A stretch of 64,000 nt of DNA from Desulforegulaceae bacterium (GCA_034006035.1 JAVETN010000002.1:62001-126000); one strand, 5' to 3'; positions 18,241 through 28,539 are shown, counted from the stretch's first letter. Notes: a model not told the origin generated them from the letters alone. Numbers and translations: made by a program.

Positions 18241-18289
18241 TTTGTCTAAATTCTTCTTATTGGACAAAGATTTTTTAATATTATATATT
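18241..18289 (+). promoter_or_regulatory. Candidate promoter and overlapping inverted repeat of the DtxR-family gene
   Basis: TTTGTCTAA (18241-18249) and TTGGACAAA (18260-18268) form an inverted repeat with one mismatch and a 10-base spacer. The right arm contains a -35-like TTGGAC (18260-18265), and TATATT (18284-18289) lies 18 bases on as a -10. Autoregulation by the encoded DtxR-type protein is an inference. Confidence 0.35.
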
Positions 18290-18361
18290 CCCCCACCAGG
18301 ATCAACCAGATGACTCTTTAACCTAAAAATTTTATTTTATTTGCGGAGCTGCTCTCTTATC

Positions 18362-19117
18362 ATGAAAAAAAACAAAACCAAACTAAGTGCCAGCCTTGAA
18401 GATTATCTTGAGACAATTTATCAGGTTGTATGCCAAAAACAGGCTGCAAGAGCAAAAGATATTGCAACAAGACTTAAAGTCAACAACTCATCAGTTACCG
18501 GAGCCCTTCGCACCCTGGCTGGAAAAGGACTTGTAAACTATGCCCCATACGATCTTATAACCCTTACTCCTTCAGGAACTGAAATTGCCAAAGATATTAT
18601 AAGAAGACATTTGGCATTAAAAAATTTTTTCACAAAAATTCTATACGTAAACGAAAATACTGCAGAAGAAGCTGCCTGCAAAATGGAACATGATGTTCCA
18701 AAAGAAATCCTTGAAAAACTTATTTTGTTTGTTGATTTTATCCAGATCTGCCCAAGGGGAGGAGAAGGGTTAATCAAAGGTTTTACAAAACATTGTGAAG
18801 AGTCAATTCTTACAGGAGACTGCGAAAACTGTGTTAATATCTGCCTAGAATCATTAAAGCAAAAAAAGAAAATTTACAATAAATACAATGAAAATCCTAT
18901 CCTGCTAAAAGAGATGAAGAAAAATGACCTCGGTAAAATTTCAGAAATAAACAAAAACTCATCTGCCTTTCAAAAATTTATGGAAATAGAAGCAGGCAGG
19001 GGCTCAATAATCCAGGTTATTGAAAAAGACAACCAGTCAATTCTCATAAAAACAAAGGGCTATAATCTCACCATAAGAGGAGATGAGGCGGACAATATTA
19101 AAATTTTACCCTATTGA
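18362..19117 (+). CDS. DtxR/MntR-family metal-dependent regulator with FeoA-like C-terminal domain
   Basis: A 251-residue metalloregulator. The winged helix is at about 1-65 (LSASLEDYLETIYQV, AKDIATRLKVNNSSVTGALRTL). The metal-binding and dimer domain follows (RRHLALKNFF, ACKMEHDVPKEILEKL), giving the usual His, Glu and Cys/Met ligands. A Cys-rich stretch (CPRGGEG to CENCVNIC, about 137-165) and a FeoA/SH3-like domain (about 190-250) complete it. It would sense Fe2+ or Mn2+ and repress uptake genes. No feo or mnt genes are close by. The ATG at 18362 is preferred; an in-frame TTG lies at 18341. It overlaps the reading frame of the next gene by its stop. Confidence 0.85.
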   Translation: MKKNKTKLSASLEDYLETIYQVVCQKQAARAKDIATRLKVNNSSVTGALRTLAGKGLVNYAPYDLITLTPSGTEIAKDIIRRHLALKNFFTKILYVNENTAEEAACKMEHDVPKEILEKLILFVDFIQICPRGGEGLIKGFTKHCEESILTGDCENCVNICLESLKQKKKIYNKYNENPILLKEMKKNDLGKISEINKNSSAFQKFMEIEAGRGSIIQVIEKDNQSILIKTKGYNLTIRGDEADNIKILPY

Positions 19118-19131
19118 AGACCGGCAAAAAA

Positions 19132-19533
19132 ATGAAATTCAGATTCCTTTTTTTTATTCTTTTTTCCTTGGGTATTGTTTTTAGCAGTGCCCCATACATT
19201 GAAAATCTAGGAGATGAAATTATTAATTATTATTATGTATACAAAACCAAAAAAGATCTGATCATTATTAAAACCTGTCTTGACACTGAAAAAGATAAAA
19301 ATGGAACCTATCCTCCCTCACACAGGTTTGCTCATTGGTATAAAACAAATTTATCAGGAAAATTTAAATATAACTTTCCCTTAGACAGATGGGGTCAGCC
19401 CTATATTTATAAATCAGTAAATGAAAAAATGGACTTTATTCTTTCAAGCTCTGGAAAAGACCAAAAACCTGATACAAAAAACGATCTAAGAATAAAAAAT
19501 GATAACAAAAACTGGCTATCAGCCAATAACTAA
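19132..19533 (+). CDS. Exported protein with a GspG-like pseudopilin C-terminal domain
   Basis: A 133-residue protein with one N-terminal hydrophobic segment (about 1-20) and a globular part. The end of that part, PLDRWGQPYIYKS and SSSGKDQKPDTKNDL, matches the calcium-binding C-terminal region of type II secretion major pseudopilins, where PLDPWGNPY and SxGxDG are typical. The N-terminus lacks the G/FTxxE prepilin cleavage site, so it is probably not a working pilin. It starts 15 bases after the DtxR-family stop and may be co-transcribed. A frame-preserving TTG exists at 19114. Function unknown. Confidence 0.6.
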   Translation: MKFRFLFFILFSLGIVFSSAPYIENLGDEIINYYYVYKTKKDLIIIKTCLDTEKDKNGTYPPSHRFAHWYKTNLSGKFKYNFPLDRWGQPYIYKSVNEKMDFILSSSGKDQKPDTKNDLRIKNDNKNWLSANN

Positions 19534-19543
19534 ACCCGGGTTT

Positions 19544-19711
19544 TTATTTGTTTACCGCCTTCATAAAAAACTCCATCTGGGATAATTTTGATTCTTCTTT
19601 ATTTTTAAAAAATTTGACCATATCAGTTTTATCAACAAAACCCACTTTAATATCTCCAAATTCCAATCCTATTTTTTTAGAAATATCAATTAATTTTTCT
19701 TTTTCTTCCAT
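19544..19711 (-). CDS. Small conserved-looking hypothetical protein (55 residues)
   Basis: A short open frame with ATG at 19709-19711, a purine-rich AAGAAAG about 11 bases upstream and TAA at 19544. It is a charged, soluble peptide without Cys or membrane segment; its centre reads GLEFGDIKVGFVDKTDMVKF, and it ends in MKAVNK. It lies convergent to the pseudopilin-like gene and after the HDOD gene on the same strand (62-base spacing). I do not recognise it. Codon use resembles its neighbours, which is the main reason to keep it. Confidence 0.45.
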   Translation of the reverse strand: MEEKEKLIDISKKIGLEFGDIKVGFVDKTDMVKFFKNKEESKLSQMEFFMKAVNK

Positions 19712-19773
19712 TTGAATTATTTTTTTCTTTCTTATAATATTTTTTTAAGTCTAAAAACTTTTTAGACAAAAAT

Positions 19774-20622
19774 TTATTTTGCATTAAGAATCATTTCAGC
19801 TTTAAACACAGCATCTTCCATATCTTTTATAATTGGAAAAACATCATCAAGGGAAAACCCCAGCATTTCCCAAATCTCACTTCTAAAGGAAGAATCTAAA
19901 GATTCAACCCCAAAAGAAAAGCCCTGACTTCTACATATCCCGTTGGCTATATGTACAAGTCCAGCAGCATTTTGAATTTCCTGATCTTTATTAACAGGGA
20001 GATGATGGCCTCTGACTGCACCTACTATCTGGGCTGGAAGCTTCCAGTTTTTTTCAAGAAAAATTCCACCAAGCTCAGCATGGTCAATTCCAAAAACTTT
20101 TTTTTCAGCCTTTTCAAGAGGAATCTTTCCATCGTAATCTTCAAGAAAATCAAGATAAGCCTCAGGAATAAGATAAAAGAAAATTATAATTCCTATATCG
20201 TGCAAAAGACCTGAAAAATAGGCAAGATTGGCACAAGAATCCGAAACGTTCACATATTTTGAAAGTCTTTGGGAAAACTCAGCAACGCTTATGCTGTGTT
20301 TCCAAAAGCTGTGGAGGTCAATGTCTTTAAAATTAACAAATAATTCGCTTACTTTAAGAGAATATGCAAGTTTTTTAAGTTCATCAATACCAAGCCTTGA
20401 AACAGCAGTGGAAAAACTATCGGCTTTTGTCGCCCCAAAAACAGAAGAATTTGCATAGGATAATACACGCCCTGAAAGCACAGGATCAAGCATGACAACC
20501 TTTCCAACTTCGTCAAGTCCTGCATTTTCATCATTTAAAATAAGATTAAGCCTTGAAAGAACCTTGGGAAAAGCGGGGATATTTGTCTTTTTTTCAAGTT
20601 CTTTTAATATTTTTTCTCTCAT
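19774..20622 (-). CDS. HDOD-domain signalling protein
   Basis: A 282-residue protein made of one HDOD domain (about 10-205), a degenerate HD phosphohydrolase fold found in bacterial signalling. Recognisable parts are IPAFPKVLSRLNLIL, DPVLSGRVLSYANSSVFG, the HD-like LAYFSGLLHDIGII, the helix FGIDHAELGG, and GAVRGHHLP. A short C-terminal tail follows. HDOD proteins usually lack nuclease or phosphodiesterase activity and act as adaptors in motility or stress signalling. It is 39 bases after cheR on the same strand, which supports a chemotaxis or motility context. Confidence 0.85.
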   Translation of the reverse strand: MREKILKELEKKTNIPAFPKVLSRLNLILNDENAGLDEVGKVVMLDPVLSGRVLSYANSSVFGATKADSFSTAVSRLGIDELKKLAYSLKVSELFVNFKDIDLHSFWKHSISVAEFSQRLSKYVNVSDSCANLAYFSGLLHDIGIIIFFYLIPEAYLDFLEDYDGKIPLEKAEKKVFGIDHAELGGIFLEKNWKLPAQIVGAVRGHHLPVNKDQEIQNAAGLVHIANGICRSQGFSFGVESLDSSFRSEIWEMLGFSLDDVFPIIKDMEDAVFKAEMILNAK

Positions 20623-20661
20623 AAAAAACTCCCCTGGTATATTTAGCTTTAAGCTTAGAAT

Positions 20662-21489
20662 TTATTTTTTATAATTAATCATAACATTATTTTTATAGCT
20701 GATGCTAAATTCGTTTGAAAAATCTCTTATTGACTCTGTAGAACCTAAAATAAGAGGACTTCCTGCAGCCATCCTTGCTGCAGTTTTTTTAATTATTTCT
20801 TTTTTTGTTTCGGCCGAAAAATAAATAAGCACATTTCTTAAAAAAACCAGATCAAAATTTCCAAGAGAAACAAAGCTTTCCTGGAGATTTAATTTTTTAA
20901 AATTCACCCTTTTCCTAAGATTTGGATCAAAAAGCCAGACTTTTTCTTTTGAAACAAAATATTTTTCTTTAAAAAACTGAGGAAGCCCCCTTTCCATGGA
21001 TATCCCGGAATATCTTCCGGATTTTGCCTGGAAAAGAACCGAAGGAGAAATATCTGTTGCAATAAGCTCGACCAACTCCAAAACATATTTTTGACCTGTC
21101 TTTTGAAGGTGTTCATTAAGCATCATCAAAAAAGAGTAAACTTCCTGGCCAGTAGAACATGCTCCAAACCACACCCTTACTTTTTTTTTAGTTTTAGCCT
21201 TTTCAACAATTTGGGGAATTATTATATCTGAAATAGCCTTCCAAACCAAAGTATCCCTGAACCAAAAAGTTTCATTGGTTGTCATTGCATCAATTATTCT
21301 TTCAACAAGGGCGGGGTCTTTCTCAGCTTTTTTATAAAAATCCAGGTAGTTATTATGCCCATATTCCAAAACCAAATCTGAAAGTCTTGTCTCTATAAGG
21401 TAAGATTTGTTGCCGCCCAGATTAATTCCACATTGTTTTTTGATGAACGTTCTTAAAACTTCATATTCATTTGGTTTTATTTTTATCAT
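20662..21489 (-). CDS. cheR: CheR-type chemotaxis protein methyltransferase
   Basis: S-adenosylmethionine-dependent methyltransferase that modifies glutamates on chemoreceptors. From the ATG at 21487-21489 it has 275 residues: an N-terminal helical domain (about 1-75, with FIKKQCGINLGGNKSYLIETR) and a catalytic domain. The latter has MTTNETFWFRD, the SAM-binding VWFGACSTGQEVYS, LIATDIS and FLRNVLIYFS. An upstream in-frame TTG (21528) would add 13 residues but lacks a good ribosome site. No cheB, cheA or cheW is adjacent. The chemoreceptor at 34120 could be a substrate. Confidence 0.87.
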   Translation of the reverse strand: MIKIKPNEYEVLRTFIKKQCGINLGGNKSYLIETRLSDLVLEYGHNNYLDFYKKAEKDPALVERIIDAMTTNETFWFRDTLVWKAISDIIIPQIVEKAKTKKKVRVWFGACSTGQEVYSFLMMLNEHLQKTGQKYVLELVELIATDISPSVLFQAKSGRYSGISMERGLPQFFKEKYFVSKEKVWLFDPNLRKRVNFKKLNLQESFVSLGNFDLVFLRNVLIYFSAETKKEIIKKTAARMAAGSPLILGSTESIRDFSNEFSISYKNNVMINYKK

Positions 21490-21703
21490 CTTTTTTCGTT
21501 CAATTCGGTATTTGTATGAGTTAGTCAAAAAAACAAACCAGCTTTAAAACAACCTTTATTTTATCTGAGTAATCCCAGGAAAACCAGAACTTTTCATTTC
21601 TTGTCCAAAGATAAAAATTTTAAACCCTTAATTCTTAAATACCCAAAGCCCAAATTAAGAAAAATTCAGATTGTTTATATTTGAAAATAAAGTTAATTAT
21701 TCC

Positions 21704-21733
21704 TTGACTATTAAATCACTTAATTACTATATA
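21704..21733 (+). promoter_or_regulatory. Candidate promoter with ATTAA-N5-TTAAT operator of the ArsR-methyltransferase/ahcY pair
   Basis: TTGACT (21704-21709) and TATATA (21728-21733) are 18 bases apart. Between them lies a perfect inverted repeat, ATTAA (21710-21714) and TTAAT (21720-21724), well placed for repression by the encoded ArsR-type protein. The ATG at 21741 is so close that the transcript would be nearly leaderless, although AGGGA sits at 21735-21739. Confidence 0.4.
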
Positions 21734-21740
21734 AGGGAAT

Positions 21741-22658
21741 ATGGATATATCAATATATTTAAAAGCACTGGCAGACCCTACCAGAATAAGACTTGCAAAC
21801 ATTCTTTTTTTCCATGAACTCAGTGTAAATGAAATTGTAGCTACAATGGACATGGGTCAGTCAAGAATATCAAGACACCTGAAAATACTTACTGACGCAG
21901 GAATTTTAAAATGCAGAAGAGACGGAGTCTGGGCATTTTACTCAACTGTTGATTCAGGCGGAGGGAAAAAAGTGATGAATGCTCTTTCCCCTGTGATGAA
22001 TCTTGATCCTATTTTAGAATCAGACCTTAAAAAAACTGACAGAGTTATTGATAAAAGGAAAAAAAACACAGCAAACTTTTTTGATAATGTTGCTCCCAAA
22101 TGGGACACCATGAAAAAAGAGCTTCTCGGTGACTTCAATCTTAACAAAGCAATCACAGAACTGATGGAAAACTGCAAAACCTCCCTTGATCTAGGTTGCG
22201 GAACCGGAGAGCTTTTATGCCATATGGGCCCTTATTCAGAAAAACTCATAGGAGTGGACTGCTCTCCTGAAATGCTTGGAGAAGCCGAAACCCGAATCAG
22301 AGAAAAAGGGTTCAGGGCGGATTTAAGACTTGGGGAACTAGAGCATCTGCCAATGAGGGACAATGAAGCAGATCTTGCCGTAATTTCAATGGTTCTCCAC
22401 CATCTGACCAAACCCGAAGAAGGAATAAAAGAGGTATCAAGAGTTCTTAAACCCGGCGGAATTTTTATTTTTGCAGAATTTGGAAAGCATAATCTTGAAA
22501 AAATGAGAACCGAATACGGGGACAGATGGCTTGGATTTGATCACGACTATTTGGGAGAAATCCTTGAAAACAATGGATTCAGAATAACAGTGAAAAAAGA
22601 GCATCCCTTAACTCAGGGGCTTTCTCTTTATATAATAAAAGCAGTAAAATCATTTTAA
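21741..22658 (+). CDS. ArsR-family regulator fused to a SAM-dependent methyltransferase domain (SahR-like)
   Basis: A 305-residue fusion. An ArsR winged helix covers about 1-80 (YLKALADPTRIRLANILF, SQSRISRHLKIL-type recognition helix QSRISRHLKILTDAGIL) and a class I methyltransferase covers about 110-290 (LDLGCGTGELLCHMG, VDCSPEMLGEAE, VLKPGGIFIFAEFG). It has no ArsR metal-binding CxC motif. SahR regulators of the methionine cycle in sulfate reducers belong to the ArsR family and sense S-adenosylhomocysteine. The position 22 bases before ahcY strongly suggests the same role, with the methyltransferase fold serving as ligand sensor. Whether it still methylates anything is open. Confidence 0.84.
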   Translation: MDISIYLKALADPTRIRLANILFFHELSVNEIVATMDMGQSRISRHLKILTDAGILKCRRDGVWAFYSTVDSGGGKKVMNALSPVMNLDPILESDLKKTDRVIDKRKKNTANFFDNVAPKWDTMKKELLGDFNLNKAITELMENCKTSLDLGCGTGELLCHMGPYSEKLIGVDCSPEMLGEAETRIREKGFRADLRLGELEHLPMRDNEADLAVISMVLHHLTKPEEGIKEVSRVLKPGGIFIFAEFGKHNLEKMRTEYGDRWLGFDHDYLGEILENNGFRITVKKEHPLTQGLSLYIIKAVKSF

Positions 22659-22680
22659 AAATAATTAAGGAGCAGATTAA

Positions 22681-24105
<1,425 letters not shown>

Positions 24106-24170
24106 AACCTGAATTTAAGGCTTGTCTTTTTTTAAAAAATATAAGCTAACCAAACTGAAATCAAAACACA

Positions 24171-24213
24171 AAAGCCCTGTTCTTATAGTTTATAAGAACA
24201 GGGCTTTCTTTTA
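24171..24213. terminator. Strong bidirectional terminator between ahcY and panB
   Basis: A perfect 17-bp stem (24171-24187 with 24191-24207) and a GTT loop is followed by CTTTTAT. Its left arm starts with AAAGCCCTG, so the reverse strand also ends in a U-rich run. It separates convergent ahcY and panB. Confidence 0.9.
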
Positions 24214-24233
24214 TAATTTTATAAATATAAAAA

Positions 24234-25022
24234 TCAATAACTATGTTCATCTCCGGGGAATTTACCCTCTTTTACCTCTTTGGCATACAAAGCAAAAGCT
24301 TCCACAGCAAGATCACCTAAGTTTGCAAACTTTTTGGCAAACTTTGGAACATGACCTCTATTAAGGCCTAAAAGATCATGCATTACAAGAATTTGTCCAT
24401 CGCAATCTATTCCTGCACCAATTCCTATGGTGGGAATTTTAAGCTCACTTGTAACTCTTTTTGCAATATGACTGGGGATTCCTTCAAGAACAACAGAAAA
24501 AGCTCCTGCTTCCTCAACAGCATGGGCGTCTTTTACAATTCTATCTTCATCCCTTTGAATTTTAAATCCTCCCATTTGATGGACAGACTGGGGAGTAAGC
24601 CCTATATGAGCCTGAACAGGAATTCCTGCTTTTGTAATTGCTTCAATTTTTTCTGCCACCTCTACTCCACCCTCAAGCTTTACAGCTTCTGCAAATCCTT
24701 TTTTTAAAAGAAGCCCTGAATTTGTCACAGCCTCAAAAACACTGGTTTCATAGGAAAGAAACGGCATATCTGCAACAATAAGAGATAAAGGCTTTGCCCT
24801 TGCCACCATTTTTGAATGGTAAATCATTTCTTCCATGGTTACAGGAATTGTGCTTGGATGACCCTGAACTACCATACCTAATGAATCACCAACAAGAATC
24901 ATGTCTATTTCTGCTTCATGGGCAAGACCTGCGAAAGTAAAGTCATAGGAAGTAACTGCTGTAATTTTTTCACCAGATTCTTTTTTTTTCATAAAAGTTG
25001 TTGTTGTAACTTTTTTTGCCAT
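24234..25022 (-). CDS. panB: 3-methyl-2-oxobutanoate hydroxymethyltransferase
   Basis: First committed enzyme of pantothenate synthesis; it adds a hydroxymethyl group from methylenetetrahydrofolate to 2-oxoisovalerate in the cytoplasm. It has 262 residues. Typical motifs are [59 protein letters not shown] and [19 protein letters not shown]. The metal-binding Asp and Glu residues are in these segments. An AAGGA ribosome site precedes the ATG. No panC or panD is adjacent, so it stands alone on the minus strand. Confidence 0.96.
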   Translation of the reverse strand: MAKKVTTTTFMKKKESGEKITAVTSYDFTFAGLAHEAEIDMILVGDSLGMVVQGHPSTIPVTMEEMIYHSKMVARAKPLSLIVADMPFLSYETSVFEAVTNSGLLLKKGFAEAVKLEGGVEVAEKIEAITKAGIPVQAHIGLTPQSVHQMGGFKIQRDEDRIVKDAHAVEEAGAFSVVLEGIPSHIAKRVTSELKIPTIGIGAGIDCDGQILVMHDLLGLNRGHVPKFAKKFANLGDLAVEAFALYAKEVKEGKFPGDEHSY

Positions 25023-25076
25023 TTTTTTAAGTCCTTAATTTATTTTATTTGCAAATTAGCTTCCGTCACTGACGAT

Positions 25077-25082
25077 ATTATA
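25077..25082 (-). promoter_or_regulatory. Candidate -10 element for panB
   Basis: A perfect TATAAT lies on the minus strand 55 bases before the panB ATG. A weak -35 (CTTGCA) lies 15 bases further upstream. Single-site reading; moderate support only. Confidence 0.35.
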
Positions 25083-25162
25083 AAATGATTTTAATTTTGC
25101 AAGTATTGATTTTGGATCATCAGAACATTTTTGGATTAATCCCTTATTTTATTCAAGAAATA

Positions 25163-25190
25163 TTGACTATCAAAACTCACTGGGATAATA
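25163..25190 (+). promoter_or_regulatory. Candidate promoter upstream of hisS
   Basis: TTGACT (25163-25168) is followed after 15 bases by GATAAT (25184-25189), with TGG just before it as a weak extended -10. It would give an untranslated leader of roughly 120 bases before hisS at 25315. No riboswitch-like structure is evident in that leader. Confidence 0.3.
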
Positions 25191-25314
25191 ATATTCGGTT
25201 ACATAATTGATATAAAATTCAATTAGACTAAAGCTTAAGTTTTATTGAGTTTAAAATCTTAATAAAAGCCCATACTAAAGACAAGTTTACTAAATCAAAT
25301 AAGGATTTAAATAA

Positions 25315-26562
25315 ATGATTCAAACAATAAGAGGTTTCCGTGATATCCTGCCTGAAGAAATTGAAGTCTGGCAGAAAATAGAACTGGAGGCAAAAAATAT
25401 ATTTGAAAATTTTGGATTTAAGGAAATAAGACTTCCCATTCTTGAAAAAACTGAAGTATTTGCAAGGGGTATAGGGGAAAGTACAGACATAGTTGAAAAA
25501 GAAATGTTTACATTTCCAGACTCAAAAGGGAACAATCAAACAATGAGACCTGAGGCTACAGCCTCAATTGCAAGATCCTATGTTCAACATAAAATGTATT
25601 CAAGACAGCCTGAACAAAAACTTTACACAATAGGTCCAATGTTTAGAAAAGAAAGACCTCAAAAAGGAAGATACAGACAATTTTATCAAATTGATGCTGA
25701 GGTTTTAGGAATTGACTCTCCCATTCTTGATGCCCAGATTCTTGTAATGCTCAACATGCTTTTTAAAAAACTTGAAGTAAAAAATCTTCTTACCAAAATA
25801 AACTCTCTTGGGTGTCCAGGATGCAGAAAAAAATACAATGAAATCCTTTTAAGCTTTATTCAAAACACCAAAGACCTTTGCAGTGACTGCGAAAGAAGAA
25901 AAACTAAAAATCCCCTAAGGATTCTTGACTGCAAAGTAAAATCCTGCAGAAATCAGCTAAAAGGAGCCCCGCTTTTAAAAGATTATCTTTGCAGGGAATG
26001 CTCTGAACATTTTAAAGCCTTAAAACAATGTCTTGATCTTGAAAATATTAAATATGAAATAGACGATTACCTTGTAAGAGGGCTTGACTATTATACCAAA
26101 ACAGCTTTTGAAATCCAAACCCTGGAGCTTGGAGCCCAGTCTGCTGTTGCCGGGGGAGGAAGATACGACGGTCTGGTTGAAATCCTTGGTGGCCCAAAAA
26201 CACCTGGAATTGGATTTGCCATAGGATTTGACAGGCTTGTTGAAATAATTGCCTCTAATCAGGAAGTAAAAAAAGAAGGGCCTCTGGTTTACTTTTTAAC
26301 CTTTGGTGAATCTGCAGCCAAAAAGGCATTTAAAATCTGCAACAATTTGGCATCCCAGGGTATAAAATCTGAAATGGACTTTTCTAACAAAAGCATGAAG
26401 GCCTCAATGAAAAAGGCAAATAAATCAAATTGCAAATTTTGTGCAATTATAGGCGAAAATGAAATTGAAAAAGGCATTATAAGTCTTAAAAACATGGAAG
26501 AGGGAACCCAGGAAGAAGTTTTAGAAAAAGATTTTATTTCAATAATAAAAAAATATATTTAA
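25315..26562 (+). CDS. hisS: Histidine-tRNA ligase
   Basis: Class II aminoacyl-tRNA synthetase of 415 residues. The core has GFRDILPEEIEVW (motif before the catalytic fold), motif 2 in GPMFRKERPQKGRYRQFYQID, the histidine signature LVRGLDYYTKTAFE and GGGRYDGL, and motif 3 GIGFAIGFDRL. The C-terminal anticodon domain starts near residue 320 (GPLVYFLTFGES). The insertion between motifs 2 and 3 has a Cys cluster (CPGC ... CSDC ... CRNQ, CREC), which may bind zinc. It precedes aspS by 14 bases, a common pairing in bacteria. Confidence 0.96.
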   Translation: MIQTIRGFRDILPEEIEVWQKIELEAKNIFENFGFKEIRLPILEKTEVFARGIGESTDIVEKEMFTFPDSKGNNQTMRPEATASIARSYVQHKMYSRQPEQKLYTIGPMFRKERPQKGRYRQFYQIDAEVLGIDSPILDAQILVMLNMLFKKLEVKNLLTKINSLGCPGCRKKYNEILLSFIQNTKDLCSDCERRKTKNPLRILDCKVKSCRNQLKGAPLLKDYLCRECSEHFKALKQCLDLENIKYEIDDYLVRGLDYYTKTAFEIQTLELGAQSAVAGGGRYDGLVEILGGPKTPGIGFAIGFDRLVEIIASNQEVKKEGPLVYFLTFGESAAKKAFKICNNLASQGIKSEMDFSNKSMKASMKKANKSNCKFCAIIGENEIEKGIISLKNMEEGTQEEVLEKDFISIIKKYI

Positions 26563-26576
26563 CAGGAGAATTTATA

Positions 26577-28373
26577 GTGGCTGATTTACTTGGAGATCTT
26601 AGAAGAACCCATCATCTGAATGAGCTTTGCACTGCTGATAAAGATAAAGAAGTGGTTCTCATGGGCTGGGTACAAAGAAGAAGAGACCACGGCGGAGTAA
26701 TTTTTGTGGACTTAAGGGATAGGGAAGGAATCACCCAGGTGGTTTTCAATCCTGAAACAGATCCAACAATGCATGAAAAAGCCCATGAAATAAGAAGTGA
26801 ATATGTAATTACAATAAAAGGGATAGTTGGCAAAAGACCTGAGGGAATGATAAATAAAAATCTTCCCACAGGAGAAATAGAAGTCAATGTTTTAGAACTT
26901 AAAATCCTGAACAAAGCAGAAACTCCTCCTTTTTTAATTGAAGACAGAGTTGAAGCTTCTGATAACATAAGATTAAAATACAGACACCTGGATCTTCGAA
27001 GACCGGCCATTCAAAAAAATATAATAAAAAGACATAAAGCAGGATTTGCAATAAGAAAATATTTAAATGAAAAAGGATTTCTGGATATAGAAACACCTTT
27101 TCTTACAAAGTCAACTCCGGAAGGTGCAAGAGACTACCTTGTTCCCAGCAGAGTTACCTGGGGTAATTTTTATGCCCTTCCCCAGTCCCCCCAGCTTTTC
27201 AAACAGCTTCTTATGATTTCAGGCTTTGATAAATATTATCAGATAGTAAAATGTTTTAGAGATGAAGACCTAAGAGCCGACAGACAGCCAGAATTCACAC
27301 AAATAGATATAGAAATGAGTTTTATCGGTGAAGAAGAAATAATGGCAACGGCAGAAGGACTTGTAAAAACAGTTTTCAAAGAAGTTGTTGATCTTGAGAT
27401 CAAACCTCCTTTTAAGAGGATGGATTATAAAGAGGCCATGGATAAATACGGCCTTGACAAGCCTGATTTAAGATTTGGACTCGAGCTGGTAAACCTTTCA
27501 GAAACACTTAAAAACACAGGATTTAAAGTATTTGCAGACACTCTTAAAAGAGGAGGCCTTGTTAAAGCTCTAAATGCAAAAGGGTGTGCTGGTTTCTCAA
27601 GAAAAGAAATAGATGATCTCACAGCTTTTGCAGCTATTTATGGAGCCAGGGGCCTTGCCTGGATAAAGATAAAGGAAAACGGAGACTGGCAGTCACCAAT
27701 AACAAAGTTTTTTTCTGATGAAGAAAAAGAAGAAATGCAAAAAGCCCTTTCAATGGAACCCGGAGATATTGTATTTTTTGTTGCAGATACTCCAACCATT
27801 ACAAATGACACCTTAGGTAACCTTAGAAATCATCTTGGGGCAAAGCTTGGTCTTGTTGACAAAAACAAATATGAATTTGTCTGGATAACAAAATTTCCAA
27901 TGTTTGAATGGGATGAGGACGAAAAAAGATACCAGGCACTTCACCATCCTTTTACAGCACCCCTTGAATCTGACTATGAAAAAATTGAACAATCTCCTCT
28001 TGAAGTAAAATCAAGGGCCTATGATCTGGTTCTCAATGGCTCTGAAATTGGGGGCGGAAGCATCCGTATTCATCAGCCTGAAGTTCAGGAAAAAGTTTTT
28101 TCAATTCTTGGGATGGAAAGAAAAGACTATGAAGAAAAGTTTGGATTTCTTGTTGATGCCCTTAAATCAGGAGCACCTCCCCATGGAGGAATCGCCTTTG
28201 GATTTGACCGTCTTGTAATGATTTTATGCAATCAGGAATCAATAAGAGATGTGATGGCTTTTCCTAAAACTCAAAGGGGAACCTGTCTTCTTACCAATGC
28301 TCCTTCAAGTGCTTCCTGGGCACAGCTCCAGGAGCTTGGACTCAAAACAATTGCAAAGGAAAAAGAAGAGTAA
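26577..28373 (+). CDS. aspS: Aspartate-tRNA ligase (bacterial type)
   Basis: Class II synthetase of 598 residues beginning at a GTG 14 bases after hisS, with AGGAG as ribosome site. The N-terminal OB-fold binds the anticodon (VVLMGWVQRRRDHGGVIFVDLRDREG). The catalytic core follows: ETPFLTKSTPEGARDYLVPSR, QSPQLFKQLLMISGFDKYYQI, CFRDEDLRADRQPEFTQIDIE. The bacterial GAD insert (about 290-420) and motif 3 HGGIAFGFDRLVM complete it. Whether it is discriminating or also charges tRNA-Asn cannot be settled here; no gatCAB is in the window. Confidence 0.96.
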   Translation: MADLLGDLRRTHHLNELCTADKDKEVVLMGWVQRRRDHGGVIFVDLRDREGITQVVFNPETDPTMHEKAHEIRSEYVITIKGIVGKRPEGMINKNLPTGEIEVNVLELKILNKAETPPFLIEDRVEASDNIRLKYRHLDLRRPAIQKNIIKRHKAGFAIRKYLNEKGFLDIETPFLTKSTPEGARDYLVPSRVTWGNFYALPQSPQLFKQLLMISGFDKYYQIVKCFRDEDLRADRQPEFTQIDIEMSFIGEEEIMATAEGLVKTVFKEVVDLEIKPPFKRMDYKEAMDKYGLDKPDLRFGLELVNLSETLKNTGFKVFADTLKRGGLVKALNAKGCAGFSRKEIDDLTAFAAIYGARGLAWIKIKENGDWQSPITKFFSDEEKEEMQKALSMEPGDIVFFVADTPTITNDTLGNLRNHLGAKLGLVDKNKYEFVWITKFPMFEWDEDEKRYQALHHPFTAPLESDYEKIEQSPLEVKSRAYDLVLNGSEIGGGSIRIHQPEVQEKVFSILGMERKDYEEKFGFLVDALKSGAPPHGGIAFGFDRLVMILCNQESIRDVMAFPKTQRGTCLLTNAPSSASWAQLQELGLKTIAKEKEE

Positions 28374-28397
28374 AACTCTTTTCCAGCAACTTATTCT

Positions 28398-28429
28398 ATT
28401 TCGGAGACAAAAAAATTTGTCTCCGAAAT
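28398..28429. terminator. Perfect 14-bp hairpin after aspS
   Basis: ATTTCGGAGACAAA (28398-28411) pairs fully with TTTGTCTCCGAAAT (28416-28429) around an AAAA loop, 25 bases after the aspS stop. The U-tract expected of an intrinsic terminator is missing (TAAACAATG follows), so it may be a weak terminator or an mRNA-end stabiliser. Confidence 0.6.
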
Positions 28430-28539
28430 TAAACAATGATCAGACTGGAATAAAATTTTTGCTGAGAATTCAGTTGGCAAAATCTCGTTTTTTATTTATC
28501 ACTAACTATATTTGCCACTAAATTACTGGGAGGCTTTTT

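Noticed and set aside
19132-19533. A working type II secretion pseudopilin
   Set aside because: The prepilin cleavage site and Glu5 are absent and no other gsp gene is near, so only the C-terminal domain similarity is claimed.
21660-21740. SAH riboswitch upstream of the regulator-ahcY operon
   Set aside because: The space between promoter and start codon is far too short for a riboswitch and no conserved helices are visible.
28398-28429. Hairpin after aspS as a riboswitch or regulatory RNA
   Set aside because: It is a simple perfect stem with a 4-base loop just after a stop codon; an mRNA 3'-end structure is the simpler reading.
28474-28492. Sigma-54-like TTGGCAAAATCTCGTTTT before the antiporter gene
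   Set aside because: The base pair 10 bases after GG is TT, not GC, so the -12 element is missing.
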